A DNA stretch of 64,000 nt from Cyclina sinensis. Lineage: Eukaryota; Mollusca; Bivalvia; Venerida; Veneridae. The translations under genes and the position numbers were made by a program. Under the pieces are notes generated by a model, which worked only from the letters and a program-made list of their open reading frames with translations, ran no database searches and was not told the origin of the DNA. Position 1 is the first letter of the stretch, and each line of letters begins with the position of its first letter. Positions 13,443 through 26,789 of this stretch are shown here, piece after piece. Location of the stretch: contig JAAONU010000001.1 of assembly GCA_012932295.1 (NCBI GenBank), positions 60,390,927 through 60,454,926 of the forward strand, in the 5' to 3' direction.

Positions 13443-13510
13443 GCCCCTGACAGGACTCGAACCTTCGACCTCCCGCTCTGTAAACGGACACCTTAACCGA
13501 ATGAGTATGA
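13443..13510 (-). mobile_element. tRNA-like SINE head present only in copy A
   Basis: On the minus strand this holds a perfect B box (GGTTCGAGTCC, complement of 13453-13463) and an A-box-like ATTCGGTTAAGGTG, spaced as in a tRNA. It sits where copies A and B differ (A about 13385-13500; B about 19365-19530), so it is a copy-specific insertion or replacement. It is not a functional tRNA gene: I could not fold a full cloverleaf with a matched acceptor stem. Confidence 0.5.
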
Positions 13511-16101
13511 TTTATTTCATTTAACACCATGTATCTTAATTATAGCTTACGATGTACATTCCCCGCATTTTTACGAAAATTTACTTTATCAGAAGACATG
13601 ACATTTAACATAATGAGACAATCTTTCTCTCATACCTGTATTTATTGGACAAGAAATATAAGTTGTGAGATATTTCCAGACCTTTCAAAGGCGAATAAGG
13701 CGATTTTTGTTCAATTTATACTCAGAGACATTCATCCGAGACACAAAAGATAATATAATTATGTCAACATCAGATTTTGTAAGTTTGTTTTATGCTACTA
13801 TAAGTTCTTTCTTGTCATTTGTATCGTAAATCAAGTAAATCTGTCCTCTATAATTTCTGACAAATATTTTATTCTATGTTTACGTAAAATAGGTTCCAAC
13901 GACAGTACCCGTTCTCAAAAATATACATTTCATGAATACATAGCATTCCTTTAAATCGGACTCGAGAGGTTGTTAGGATTAAATTTATAGTGATTTATAC
14001 TGAGGCACGCATATTTCAGCGTTGAATAAAACAAGTACTCTTAATAAAAGTTGCAGCTGCGTTTAGTCAAATTGTGAACTACACTGAAACGAAAATAGAA
14101 GTTCGAGTACGTAAAAATCAAACTATCCGGTACAACCTATTATTTTAATATTTTGAAGACCATTTTTGAATTTGAAAAAAAAATCACATTCGATTATTGT
14201 TTATATTTATATAAAACGCATGCTGTATGAAATATTTCTTATGACTATATTCTTTTACCGGCGGATTAAATATTACTGGGTAAAAGTCGTCGGTCATACG
14301 TTTTCTTTTCTTTCTGTTAAAATATAAATTCATCTTCGATTTCCGTTACCTCATTCAAGCTATTCAAAAATGGCCGACTGTCCATTTATGAATATTTGTG
14401 GTTTCCAAATGTGTTTAAATTTCTTGATTTAATGATGTAAAATTCTAAAGTGTTACCCAGTGTATATGGCTGCATTTTCTCTAGGCAAAGTGTTCGCTTT
14501 TGTAGCGTTTCAAATTTAATTCTCATCACTTAGATTTCATACCCAAAAGTAACATTCCTAAATCAATTTTCCTCACAAGTCATCATCAAGAGCAACAGCA
14601 TTTTCTTCACACCTTGTATTCTTCGGTTCACAAGCAATTTCCAGCATAACTTGTTTTCTTTAGCTCATTTATGGATATACTTACTTCTAGTTAAATTATC
14701 AATAACGAAATAATGGCTCCCTGAAGTCAGCTGCACGTAGTGGAGAATTATTACATTGCTAATGAATTTGATTGGGACATCAAATATTAAGAGCTCTAAA
14801 GATTTAAGAGTCCTTCTTTTATCGGAACCTTTTCAAACGGAAGTACACTTATTAAAGTTCAGTAGTGAGTTCTCTCAGTTTCAGCAACTTTCAAGTGTTA
14901 AAGTGCTAACATAATTACATAAACTTGGTAAAATATGTTTGTCTAATGATCCTTACCTTAACTTGTTGACGCGATACATTTTTACTTTTCAATCTATATC
15001 GATGGGTCAGTGCAAAAGTATTGTAAATACATGTAAAATAAGAAGGTCATACAACAGATTTGCATTGACTTCTTGATTCATAATTCATCTGTATTCCGCT
15101 TCTTACTGTTAGAAACTAGATGCTTCCTCAAATACAAACCTAATACCCGGTATTGAAAGTACTGAGTTCGCAAGACACCAGATATATCTATTTGTAACTT
15201 ACTTAAATCAGCTTAAGAAGTTGCTCTAGCATGCAAAGGTGCAAAATTTAATTTGTCTCGTAAGAAAGAACAAATTTAATATCCTTAAAATGCAATTTTG
15301 GGCTGACAAGTTTTAAATTGAAATCAATTATATTCAGACTGATATGCTTTTCTTCTAACATTCCCTGCTGTATGTCAGAACAAATGTTATTTATGTAGGA
15401 CAAACTATGATATTGCTTGTGAAATATGCAACTGAGAGAGTGTCTATCAGATTCATTCATTGAAATGTTGACAGTTGAAACGTGATTTGCTCTACATTGT
15501 CTCTTTGTAAAGAAAGACATCGCAGTTGTTCTACAATCCAATGAAGTGTACAGTGAGTGTTTATACAAAAGGGAAAAGTCCCTTAAGTTTTGCTGACACC
15601 AATCTGTTTCTATTTTTCGTTTTCCATGTTTTGATTCTAAACGCCACGGGTCACAGAATTTATAATGTTATATTCAAACAGAACGCACGTCTCTGTTCCA
15701 AGACGGACTGATTTGTAAAAAAACACAAGCTTTATCAGGTAATTATTGTAATTTCAAATTCTAATCCTAATAGTTTATCTAATAAAGCAACCGTTTAATT
15801 TGCACAGAAATGTGTATATCTCTATAATTAATTTACAGGTACAAGAGTTGAAGTATTTTTATTCGATTTTTAAATTATTTTTTATATTTTAAATCTTTAA
15901 TTTATTGCAGATTTATAGCTGCTTTTGTGTGGAAGATTTTGTGATGCTATACATAGAAATTGACATACTAAATCAAATATCATTAAGAGCAAACTTGTTA
16001 TCTATTATTCTACAAGTGATTTATATTTTTTCTACTGTTATTCTCAGAGAATAAACATATTACCAAATGGATAATTAGTAATGATTTTAAAGCAATTAGT
16101 G

Positions 16102-16159
16102 GGTTGCGTTTTGAAGTTTATTACCAAACTGGTTGCGTTTTGAAGTTTATTACCAAACT
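16102..16159. repeat. 29-bp tandem duplication in copy A
   Basis: Two identical 29-bp units beginning ggttgcgttttgaagtttat. The equivalent site in copy B (about 22070) has one unit, so this duplication is younger than the 6-kb duplication. Confidence 0.9.
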
Positions 16160-17975
16160 GCTACTTCTCAAACTCGTGACATAAAACAGCAGTTATTAAT
16201 CAAGACATAAATCTATGACTACATTTCTGTACTTGATTCTGTTTTCAGTTTTGGTTTTTCATAAAAAATAGCTTTATATTCCGCTGGGTTTGTTTCCACG
16301 GTGTTTGTATCAGCTACCCTTTGACTCAAATATGTAAGAGGCAATTCTTACACCAACAAGTGTTGCACCTCTAGGCTTAGCTGGATGGTCTGTTGATGTT
16401 TTCAACAAAAGGATCAAGCAAAATTCCGATTTAGAGTATGAACTTTGAGGCAAATTTTAAAGTATCAACATTTCTGTAAAAATATGAAACCTCAATTTAA
16501 CATTCCATTGAAGTACACTACTATATGGTTATTGCAGTTTGTACATAAGAGAACAGTTTTCTGTAAATCTCTTCTAGTCTATCTTTTTTGCATAAACACA
16601 TACTAATTAATAGAAAGCGACAATTTATTTATTTGAATTTATGGAATTTGAATGACTCAGGTCGTTACAAATTGTAATTTAGAAATCATTTAAATAGTTG
16701 ATGATCTTGCAAGTGAAGGTGCAAAATTGAATTGTCTTGTTAAAAGGAACAAAATTCATTTTACAGAAAGCGAAATTAAAACTTATACTCTTTTAAAATG
16801 AATTATATATAGATTGAATAAAAGCTCTTACAGAAAGGGGGAACTACTGTATTAAAAAGTTTAACAAACGTAGTGAACGGTTGAACGTTGAAGCAAATAT
16901 ATAATAAAACAGTAAAAAAAGCTTGAAATCATTTAAAATGTAAAAGTAAAAAATAGTATAATCAATATATTCAATGATGAATTAGTTCATAAATTAGTGA
17001 TATTTACGTTACGCCAGAGAAAGAAGCAGTTTGAAAACGAAGAAAGGAAAGGCGCAAGTCCTCATTCAATGTTGTGTGAGATTTCTCCTCCCCCCACCCC
17101 TACGTTTACTCTGCTGCTCTATCTCTGTAAGTTCGCTTATTTCAAGTTTAAAGTTTATACTTCTGCTGATAGAAAAACTGATTGAATTATTTGATGGTTT
17201 TGCATAGGTTGTGTTTTATGTGCGAACTATGTCTAAAACATTATTTTTAACGTTTCAACTTGATTTGAACTTAACTTCGAATAAACTCATTCAATACATT
17301 TGAACACCAGTACTAATAACTTTTTATTTAACAGCGAATATGTTTGTTTGCTCCAAATACACCTTTATTAGTTCCTTGATTAATATACTTTTTAGTACGT
17401 CATGTGATCTGCAACGGAGTTACGGTTTATGTTCTAGAATATATCGAAACATTATTTTTTTTATGAAAATACTCTCCGTTTATTATGATCCAGATATAAA
17501 CACGAAACTAATTAATATATGGCAACGTTTATACTGAGCTGTCAGGATATCTTATAGTAGTTAAATTAAACACTATACCAGTCGAAAGCACAGTTTCTTT
17601 GGGAAACGCAAAACAATTCAGGTTAAATAGATTGGAGGCCTACAGAGATAAAACGTAAGGCAACATTTATTTTGTTCTAAAGAAACGTTTTAATGACAAA
17701 GACTTTCACCAATGGGGAATTCTTTTAAAGACGCCGTATTGTACATTTCTATATTGCCTTGATGTGAAACATTCAGAACGTGAAATCTCTAGACATTAGG
17801 CATAAAAAGTGTTTATGTAAACATCATACACAAAATTTTTTCAATACATTCATTTCATAGATTCAGGAAAAAGTTAAAAACAAATTCCAATTTATTTACC
17901 CGTTTCAATAGAAGGCAAAACTTTTTAAAGTAGTTTTTTTCTTTCGGCTGAATCTGTTGCAATATTCTTCTTTTC

Positions 17976-20900
17976 ATTTACAAAAGTAATTTCTTGCTGC
18001 ACCTCATATAGGTGATATAGGGTTCACTAGGCTTATGCAACAGAAATTCTTGATTGAGCGTAACACGACATGTCTTACATGTAAACAGCAATATAATCAG
18101 ACATCAGACTTTCATAATTTCAATATAGACTAAGATTCTCTTTTATTCACGCAATGATAGGAGTTATGACTCCAAACATTCGCAATCTTAAAACATTTGT
18201 ATCAAGTTTCTTTTTTAAAAATAAAACTTTTATTATCTGTTGCAAACACAATTTTCTTCAAAGTTATCCGATGATATTTACTGAAAAAGTTTCGTATTTA
18301 AGCAGTTGACTTTTTGAGTGGTTCCTAGAGATGATTTTGAACACAGTAGAGCATTGGATATTACCTTTAGTAGACCCGTACCCGCAGTCTGTAGGTCCTG
18401 GTCCTGTCAATTGTGCATGCTGCTTTTAAACTACTTAATTACCGGAATAGCAGTAAAACCTCCTGATAGTAGTATCCATTTTTAGGAGAACCTTTCGTGT
18501 GAAGTGTTAAAAGAATGTTTGTCGATGTTAGTCTGAAATTAACCTTTTTTTACATTTGCGTTTCGGAAAGATTCTAGAACTAGTTTAACGCCTATTTTGT
18601 CTTTGATGGTTAAAATCGGTAAGCAATAAAGTTTTGACATTACGAAATGAAGACTCAGTCAATAGATTTTCTAACTCAACTCAACCTTTTAGTTACGCTA
18701 AATTCTTCCATGTTCAAGCTATGATCACTAATACATTAAGTTTGTGATTCAAGTGCGTTGAACCTACTCCATGGTTGATGACCATATAATGGTTCGATGT
18801 CGCTCATTTTCTTCGAATTCGGCTTCGTTTAGTTGATAATCATTTCATTAATTAAAGGAACAGTCTCAAATCATAATCATATTTCATAATAAACATTTCA
18901 AAAAAGTACATTTACCAGTTCTATGTAAAACATACTTACCTCTCTCTAGGAGTCACATTTTAAAAGAAAATCGCCGCATTTTAATGCTTATTTGATCGTA
19001 TGAGTTAATTAAAGTCAAAAATCTTGAACCAGTTGATTAAAAAAAATTAGATTATTAACATTAAGGTGGACGATAAAAAGAGACAAATCAAGTTTCTAGA
19101 CTTCAATCATTAATGATTTTAATCAAAACCCAGTTAGAAAATGCTCTTGCAAACGAAAATGAAAACCTGTTTAGTTTCATTTAAAGGAAGGAACAAGTTT
19201 ATTCATTAGAAATAGTAAAAGTGAAATTAAACCTGATTATCTTCAAGAATCATTTCTTTGTTTGGAAGCTAATCAAATGGCATTTTGCATCTTGTTTATA
19301 AGGGCATACATTCTACATAAATAACAGATGTTGTCAGTGTTCCCTCGAGAAAACTCAAAACATCTTGTGGGGGTTGGGGGACAGGCAGAAAAAATAGTAG
19401 TTTTGATGACCCCTTTTTTGTTAATTGCACTCGCCTGTCCTGATGAACTGTACGTGACCATAAAGACATTTTAAAGTGAGATTGCGTAAAGGGTAATGAA
19501 GGATGACAGCCAAGATCTAAAATGCCACAGTATGAGTATGATTTATTTCATTACACACCATGTATTGTAATTATAGGTAATGATGTATATTCCCTGCACT
19601 TCTACGCAAATTTACTTTATCATAAGACATGACATTTAACCTAATTGACACTAATGAGACAATATTTCTTTCCCATCTGTATTTATTAGGCAAGAGGTAT
19701 GTTATGAGATATTTGTAGACCTTTAAAAGGCAAATAGGGTGATTATTTCTTCAAATGATAGACAAAAAGTCATGCATCCAAACACCAAAGATCAAAGATC
19801 ATATAATCATGTCAACATCAGCTTTTGTAAGTTTGTTTTATGCTGGTATAAGTTTATTCTTGTCATTTGTATGGTAAATCAAGTAAATTTGTCTTCTTTA
19901 ATTTCTGACATTAAGTATATTATTCTATGTTTACGTAAATAGTATCCAAAGACAGTATCCGTTCTCAAAAATCTACAATTCATGAATACATAGCATTCCT
20001 TTAAATCGGAAGCGAGTGGATCTCTCTCTATATTGTTGAAGTTAGATTTATAGTGATATATACTTTCAGCGTGAAAAATACTCTTAACTCCGTATAGTTT
20101 AATTATGAAATCCACTGAGGCGAAAATGGAAGTTCGAGTACATAAAAAATTAAACATTCTGATAAAACGTATCAATTTAATGTTTTGAAAACTATTTCGA
20201 AATTTGGAAAAATAACATTCAATTGTTGTTAATATTCATATGAACCGCATGCTACAGGAAAATTGCAAGTACACAATATTTTTTTATTTGACCGTGGGAT
20301 TAAATATTACTGAGTAAAAGTCGTTGGGCATGCTTTTTTTACTTTTTTGTTTAATATATTAAATCGAAGGATCACGGTTCCATCGTTTAAGATCAGGATA
20401 GCTAAGAATGATCCTATTGATGATCTAGGTAATGCGCCAAATATTTTAGTTCTACGATTTGAATTTCTTTTACTTGATAACCATTGCTTTAAACAGTTCT
20501 TTAAGGAGTCTTGCTTCTTTTTGTGCAGATATTCTCTTTGTCCTTAAAACTTAGAAGCAGTTTATAATCGAAGGAACAAACTTTGTGAAAGAAAAAACAG
20601 ATGCATGTACAGCTTATATACACAATACATACATGTCTAAATCAGTTTTTTTACAAGTCATCATCAAGAGCAATCGCAGATCTACAGTAATATTTTTGTT
20701 CACTTATAGTCTTCGGTGTACTAGCAATTTGCAGCATGATTTGTTTTCTGTAGCCCCTTTTCGGTTGTAGGTACTTCTAGTTAAACTATCAGTAATGAAA
20801 TAATGGCATCTAATCAGTCTGATGCTGGCTGCACGTAGTACAGAATTATTACACTGCTGATGAATTTTATTGGGACATCAAAATTTAAGAGCATCTAAGA

Positions 20901-22242
20901 CATAACGGTCCTTTTTTAAATAAAGCCTTTTCATTCGCAAGTAAACTGATCAAAGTTCAGTTGCTTTTTGTTAGTTTAAGTAACTTTCAAGTGTTAAAGT
21001 GCTAACCAAATTACTTTAACTTGGTAAAACATGTTTGCCTAGGGATCCTTACCTGAACTTTTTGACGTGAAACATTTTTACTCTACAATCTATTTCGATG
21101 GATCAGTGCAAAAGTATTGTAAAATAGGAAGGACATACATTGGATCTTCATGACTTTTTTATTTGTAATTCATCTGTTTCCCGCTTCTAAGTGTTAGAAA
21201 CTAGGTGTTTTTGCAAATACAACCCTAATACATTTGAAGGTACTGAATTCACAAGATACCAGTTATGTCTGATTGTACTATACTTAATGTAGCTTAGCAA
21301 GTTGATCCAACATGCAAAAGTGCAAAATTTAATTTGTCTCGTAAGAAAGAACAAATTCAGTAACCTTAAAATGCAATTTTGGCTGACGAGTTTTGAATTG
21401 AAATCAATTATGTACGGACTGATCTGCTTTTCTTTTAACATTCCCTAGCTGTATGTCAGAACAAATGTTCTCTATGTAGAAAAGCTATGCTACTGCTTCT
21501 GGGGAAATATGCAACTGCGAGAGTGTCTATCAGATTAATTCATTAAAATTTTGATAATGAAAGGTGATTTTGCTAAACATGTCTCTTTGTAAACAAAGAC
21601 ATCACACTGGCCAAGAATGTTATACTCAAACTGAACGCATGTCTCTGTTCCAAGATGGGCTGATTTGTAAAAATGAACACAAGCATTATCAGGTAATAAT
21701 TGTAATTTCAAATTCTAATCCCGATAGTTTATCTTATATAGCGACCGTTTAATTTGCACAGAAATGTGTATCTCTCTATAAATAATTAAGATGCACAAGA
21801 GTTAATCATTTGCATTCGATTTTTTAAATTTCATTTTTATATTTTAATTCATGGCAGATTTATATATGCTTTTGTGTGGCAATATGACATCTTTTGACAA
21901 GTTTTTGTGATGACATAAACAGGTATTGACATACTTTATCAAAAATCATTAAGGGCAAGGTTGTTACGTATTATTCTGCAAGTGATTTATACATTTGTTT
22001 ACTGTTATTCTCAGAAGATAAACATATTACCAAGTGGATCATCAATAATGATGTCAAAGCACTTAGTGGATTTCGCTTTGAAGTTTATCATCAAACTGCA
22101 ACTTCTCAAACTTACGACATAAAACAGAAGTCATTAATCAAGACATACGTCGATGGCTACCTTTTTTTGTACTTAATTTTGATTTCAGTTTTAGCTGTTT
22201 ATAAATGCATTGCTTTAGATTCCGCTAGGTTTGTTTACACAG

Positions 22243-22277
<35 letters not shown>

Positions 22278-24590
22278 TTTTACTTTAATTTGGCTTTCGT
22301 TATGTCTTTGCTGCTGATTCATTTGTGATATCGATGTATTTATTCTGTGACAGAATTTGAAGCAGGTTCTTAAATAAAAAGATAACGTTGTAAGCACATC
22401 ATTTCTGTTTATTTTGTTAGACCTGAACATAATCTCAGTAAAAATTCAGTATACTTAAGTAGGGGCACGCTTTGCTTTTTCTTCCCCCTGACTGCATTTT
22501 GACTTTATCATTACTTAATACTCTTATAATAAAAAAAATGTTTTACAAAACTAGCTTAAACATGCACGTTCTTTTTGACTGCATTGCATCGCTTTGTAAT
22601 GACGGTACGATCAGAGAAATTTAAAAGAGTAAAAACTGGATGTAACTGGCTTAAAGCACGTATAGTAAAAGTCAGTGCCGATAGTTTTGATTAAATCCTT
22701 ACCGTCTTAATCTTGTTTCTTCTTGGTTTAATTATAAAAATGAATAATGTGGGAAACAATAAATCTATCATGTATACGTAACATACAATTGTGTGAAAGG
22801 CAAATTTTCATGTTTGCCTTATATTATGTAATATATCCTCCGAAATACTCCGTTTTTAAGCTAAACATTGTTAAAAGTTCCAGTAATGAATGTATTACAC
22901 AGACTTCACAGGAAAACGCTACGTGTTGTGATCGTTTGCTGTTTTTATTTCTACAGTAGAAATATGTCAATGATAGGAAAGTGGTAAGAAGAAAGGTATG
23001 GAGTCGGTGTGTTTTTTCTTTCAAATGTTGGTAGATCGCACGTATGAATTGCCTATACTTGATAACACTGAGCATCTAAATAAAATTGAATTGCACGGAA
23101 AATCTTCCTGAATAAAGTGAAAGCCCCTAAATCAACTATGAAGAAAAAAAAGGAATATTGATAAACTGAATTTCTAGACTTTAGTAGTAACTAAAATATT
23201 TCATACACTAAATGTGACTTTATGACTTTGATGAAATGAAGTTTGTAAGGTCTTTCTATAAAAAAAGGGTTAAGTAATTCTTTGTTCTTTCAGTGTTTCT
23301 TTTTGGAGCTAAATTATTTTTGACAAAGAACTAAAAATAACAATAAGTAAGGGTTAAAGTTTCATATATGCGTTGTATGAGTGAACTTTTTCAGTAACCC
23401 TTTTATTTAAAATTCCGATATGGAGTATGAATTTTGAGGGGATTACTAAAGCATCAAGACTTCTGTAAAAAGATGAAACCTTGATTTAGCATTTCACCGA
23501 AACGATTTTGTAAAGTATACTAGATTGTAATTTTAAATTCGTATATACGAGAACAATTTCCGTAAATCTCCTTTAGTCTATCTATTATGTATAAACAGTA
23601 CTAATTTACAGAAAGCCACAATTTATTTGTGTAAATATACGGAAATTTAATAAGTTCGGTCGTTACAAATTGCGATTTAGGCATCATTTTAAGCCAAAGG
23701 CGAACCCGATAAATTCCTACGCCTTGCCAGATAAACTTTCCCAATAAGACACTAACCTATTATTCTATTTATACTGTTATATCTGGCATTTGGAAACAAT
23801 TTACTAAAGATATTGAAAACCTATCTTTAAAGTGTTTCAAATTAAGGCTAATGTCAAGGTTATCCGCCAGGTGTACAGATACACAAAAAATAGTTCCAAA
23901 GATTTTATTTCCTTAAATGATCACTATATTGTAAGATCTACATACTGAAATATTTAATTTTTATTCAAGTAGTCTCTGTTTGTAATAACAACAATTTTAT
24001 CACTTCCTTCTGATTATAAACACAAAAGTAGTCCGTGACATATTATGTGCCGTATAAAGCAAAATTTATACGGCACCCCTTAATCAGGTCGGATATGAAA
24101 ATATTGACAGGATAAATTGAAATATTAAACTCTCTAGAAATAAACACGAAACTAAAGAATATTGCGTTCATACTGAGCTGTCAGGACATCTTATAGTAGT
24201 GAAATCAAACACTATACTAGCCGAAAGCAGAGTTTCTTTGGGAAATACTAAATATTTCAAGTTAAATAGATTGGAGACCTTAAGAGATAAAATTTAAAGA
24301 GACATTTATTTTGTACTGAAAAAAACGCATTAAAGATACTGAGTTTTATCAATGGGAAATTCTTTTAAGAACGCCGTATTGTACATTTCTATATTGCCTT
24401 GACGTGAGACATTAAAAACGTGGAATCTCTAGATATTAGACATGAAAGTTGTTTATGCAAAAACGTTTTTCTATACATTCATTTCACAGGCTCAGGTAAA
24501 ATCTAAAAGCAAATACAAATTTCTTTACTCGTTTCAACTTGGAAAAATTCTTTTTTCTTTCGGCTGAATCCGTTGCAATTTTCTTCATTT
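17976..24590. repeat. Tandem segmental duplication, copy B (about 6.6 kb)
   Basis: Direct continuation of copy A in the same orientation. Both copies end with ctttcggctgaatc(t/c)gttgca, near 17941 and 24560. Copy B carries an extra block of about 1.1 kb at 22243-23400. Local identity is high in some stretches, for example around 21322-21400, and poor in others. Confidence 0.85.
22243..23400. other. Insertion specific to copy B
   Basis: At this point copy A reads cgctgggtttgtttccacgg (16280) and continues for about 130 bp to the next shared segment (aattccgat, ggagtatgaa). Copy B instead has a (TC)15 microsatellite at 22245-22274 and then about 1.1 kb of unrelated AT-rich DNA. I see no terminal repeats or target duplication that would identify a transposon, and no convincing ORF. 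Confidence 0.6.
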
Positions 24591-24634
24591 CAATCAAGAA
24601 TGAATAACAATCTATATTCTAGAACTAGTACTGT

Positions 24635-25556
24635 GTACCTCGACATCATTGTTCTGAGTATGGCAATGATAATGGTACGTTATCCGACATCATGGTATTG
24701 AGTATGACAAAAATCAAGGTACGTTATCCGACATCATTGTATTGAGTATGACAAAAATCAAGGTACGTTATCCAACATCATTGTACTGAGTATGACAAAT
24801 AATGACAAAAATCAAGGTACGTTATCCAACATCATGGTATTGAGTACGACAAATAATGACAAAAATCAAGGTACGTTATCCGACATCATGGTATTGAGTA
24901 TGACAAAAATCAAGGTACGTTATCCGACATCATTGTATTGAGTATGACAAACAATGACAAAAATCAAGGTACGTTATCCAACATCATGGTATTGAGTATG
25001 ACAAATAATGACAAAAATCAAGGTACGTTATCCGACATCATTGTATTGAGTATGACAAATAATGACAAAAATCAAGGTACGTTATTCAACATCATGGTAT
25101 TGAGTATGACATATAATGACAAAAATCAAGGTACGTTATCCAACATCATTGTATTGAGTATGACAAATAATGACAAAAATCAAGGTACGTTATCCAACAT
25201 CATGGTATTGAGTATGACAAAAATCAAGGTACGTTATCCAACATCATGGTATTGAGTATGACAAATAATGACAAAAATCGAGGTACGTTATCCGACATCA
25301 TGGTATTGAGTATGACAAAAATCAAGGTACGTTATCCGACATCATTGTATTGAGTTTGACAAAAATCAAGGTACGTATCCAACATCATTGTACTGAGTAT
25401 GACAAATAATGACAAAAATCAAGGTACGTTATCCAACGTCATTGTACTGAGTATGACAAATAATGACAAAAATCAAGGTATGTTATCCCACATCATTGTA
25501 CTGAGTATGACAAATAATGATAAAAATCAAGGTATGCTATCCGACAATGAGCATAC
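24635..25556 (+). repeat. Mixed 54/44-bp minisatellite, about 18 units
   Basis: Units share the core aaaatcaaggtacgttatcc followed by (g/a)acatcat(t/g)gta(t/c)tgagtatga. Long units (54 bp) contain an extra 10-bp gacaaataat; short units (44 bp) lack it. The 10-bp block is itself similar to the adjacent gacaaaaat, so length variation probably arose by slippage inside the unit. The 54-bp units give an 18-residue periodic frame, but the 44-bp units break it, so I do not call it coding. The array abuts the end of duplication copy B. Confidence 0.95.
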
Positions 25557-26789
25557 GTGCAAACCTTCAAATAACACACCTATTGATCATACTTAACGAA
25601 AAATATCTAAAGAGGAGATTGTTCTTCAACATTATGTATTTACCCTTCTTAATCTTTTGTTCAATGCTTGTGTATTTAGAATTGCGAGACATTAAACACA
25701 CAATCTTTTGCGGAGACAATACACTGTTAACGACTTTATATCTTCAAAAATGTTTTTTGTATTGTTTATAAAACGGTATCTGGTTTCCTAATAAGGACCG
25801 GTAACATAAAAGTTAATAATAATTATTATTATTATAAAAATGATAACTAAGATGCCATCTGACATCTAATGAGATGCGACATCCTCATTTTCCAACCTAG
25901 ATTTACGAAACAAGTTTTATATAAGTGGTGGTGTTGATTCTGGAAATGAATACTTCCTTTTTTTCTGATGCAGTAACATTTAAAGCAAACGCAGTTTTGT
26001 TTACCCGTTTCAGTGTGACTTCTAAAGTGGAAAAAAAGTAATTCTGTGGTCAGTATTCCGAAAATTTTCATAAACGATACAGTTTACTGAAAAAATAACC
26101 TTCAAATGATTAATGAATCTTTCAGACTTTAATAACAAACAGTTAGTACGACAATTTAACATCTGTATCGTGTGAGTCTTTTTCTCTTGTCTGATGCTTG
26201 TGCATCTACAATTGCATGAAATATACAAAGATATCAATGTTCTCTTAATGAAGGCTTTATTAATGACACAAAAAAATATTAATGTTACAATTACGTCAGA
26301 TTTGAGGGTTTAATGATGGATCTAATTGAAACTCGTCAACAAAAAAGAAAGACAATTTAAAACGTTCAGTTAAAGATATCAAATGAAGCTACTTAGAGGC
26401 ATGATATACAGGAATCTTTAACTTTGAGTAAAAGTAAGCCCTTGTTAGCAGTTCAAAACATTGTAGATTAGTATGACACTTATTATTGACTGTGAATATG
26501 GTCTTAATCTTATTACACAAAATTCTACCAAGGCACTAACATTTTTCTATCATCTATTTTATGATTGTGTTAATTGTTGAAAACCTGAGTAAAGTATATA
26601 TTTTGTACGGAAATTAACATAAAACTAGTAAACAAGTCGTCCTATTTACTTTGATAGTTTTCATGACATTTTTGTGCTATCATAATTTTTACGCTGCCGT
26701 GTAACTAGACATTATTTTTGCAGAATGGCCGAGAAAACGACTGCACATGCACTGATGTTATCTTAAAGATATATGAAATTTGCTTATTT
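25557..26789. other. No gene seen
   Basis: AT-rich; includes a short (AAT/ATT)n patch near 25815-25835. Overlapping frames on both strands lack any recognisable feature. Confidence 0.5.

Larger units (their letters stand above)
12090..17975. repeat. Tandem segmental duplication, copy A (about 5.9 kb)
   Basis: Copy A aligns head-to-tail with copy B (17976-24590). Matching landmarks include 12103 with 17978 (aaagtaattt, gcacctcata), 13089 with 18974 (cattttaatgcttatt), 13501 with 19531 (tgagtatgatttatttcatt), 15240 with 21322 (gcaaaatttaatttgtctcg then taagaaagaacaaatt), 16435 with 23415 (ggagtatgaa) and 17524 with 24170 (ctgagctgtcagga). The offset grows from about 5.88 to 7.0 kb and falls back to 6.65 kb, so each copy has its own insertions and deletions. 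No conserved reading frame is shared, so the unit looks noncoding. Confidence 0.85.

Noticed and set aside
24938..25596. Frames of 65-105 codons with an 18-residue repeat, looking like a repetitive protein
   Set aside because: They follow from the 54-bp unit; interspersed 44-bp units shift the frame repeatedly, so there is no selection for a reading frame.
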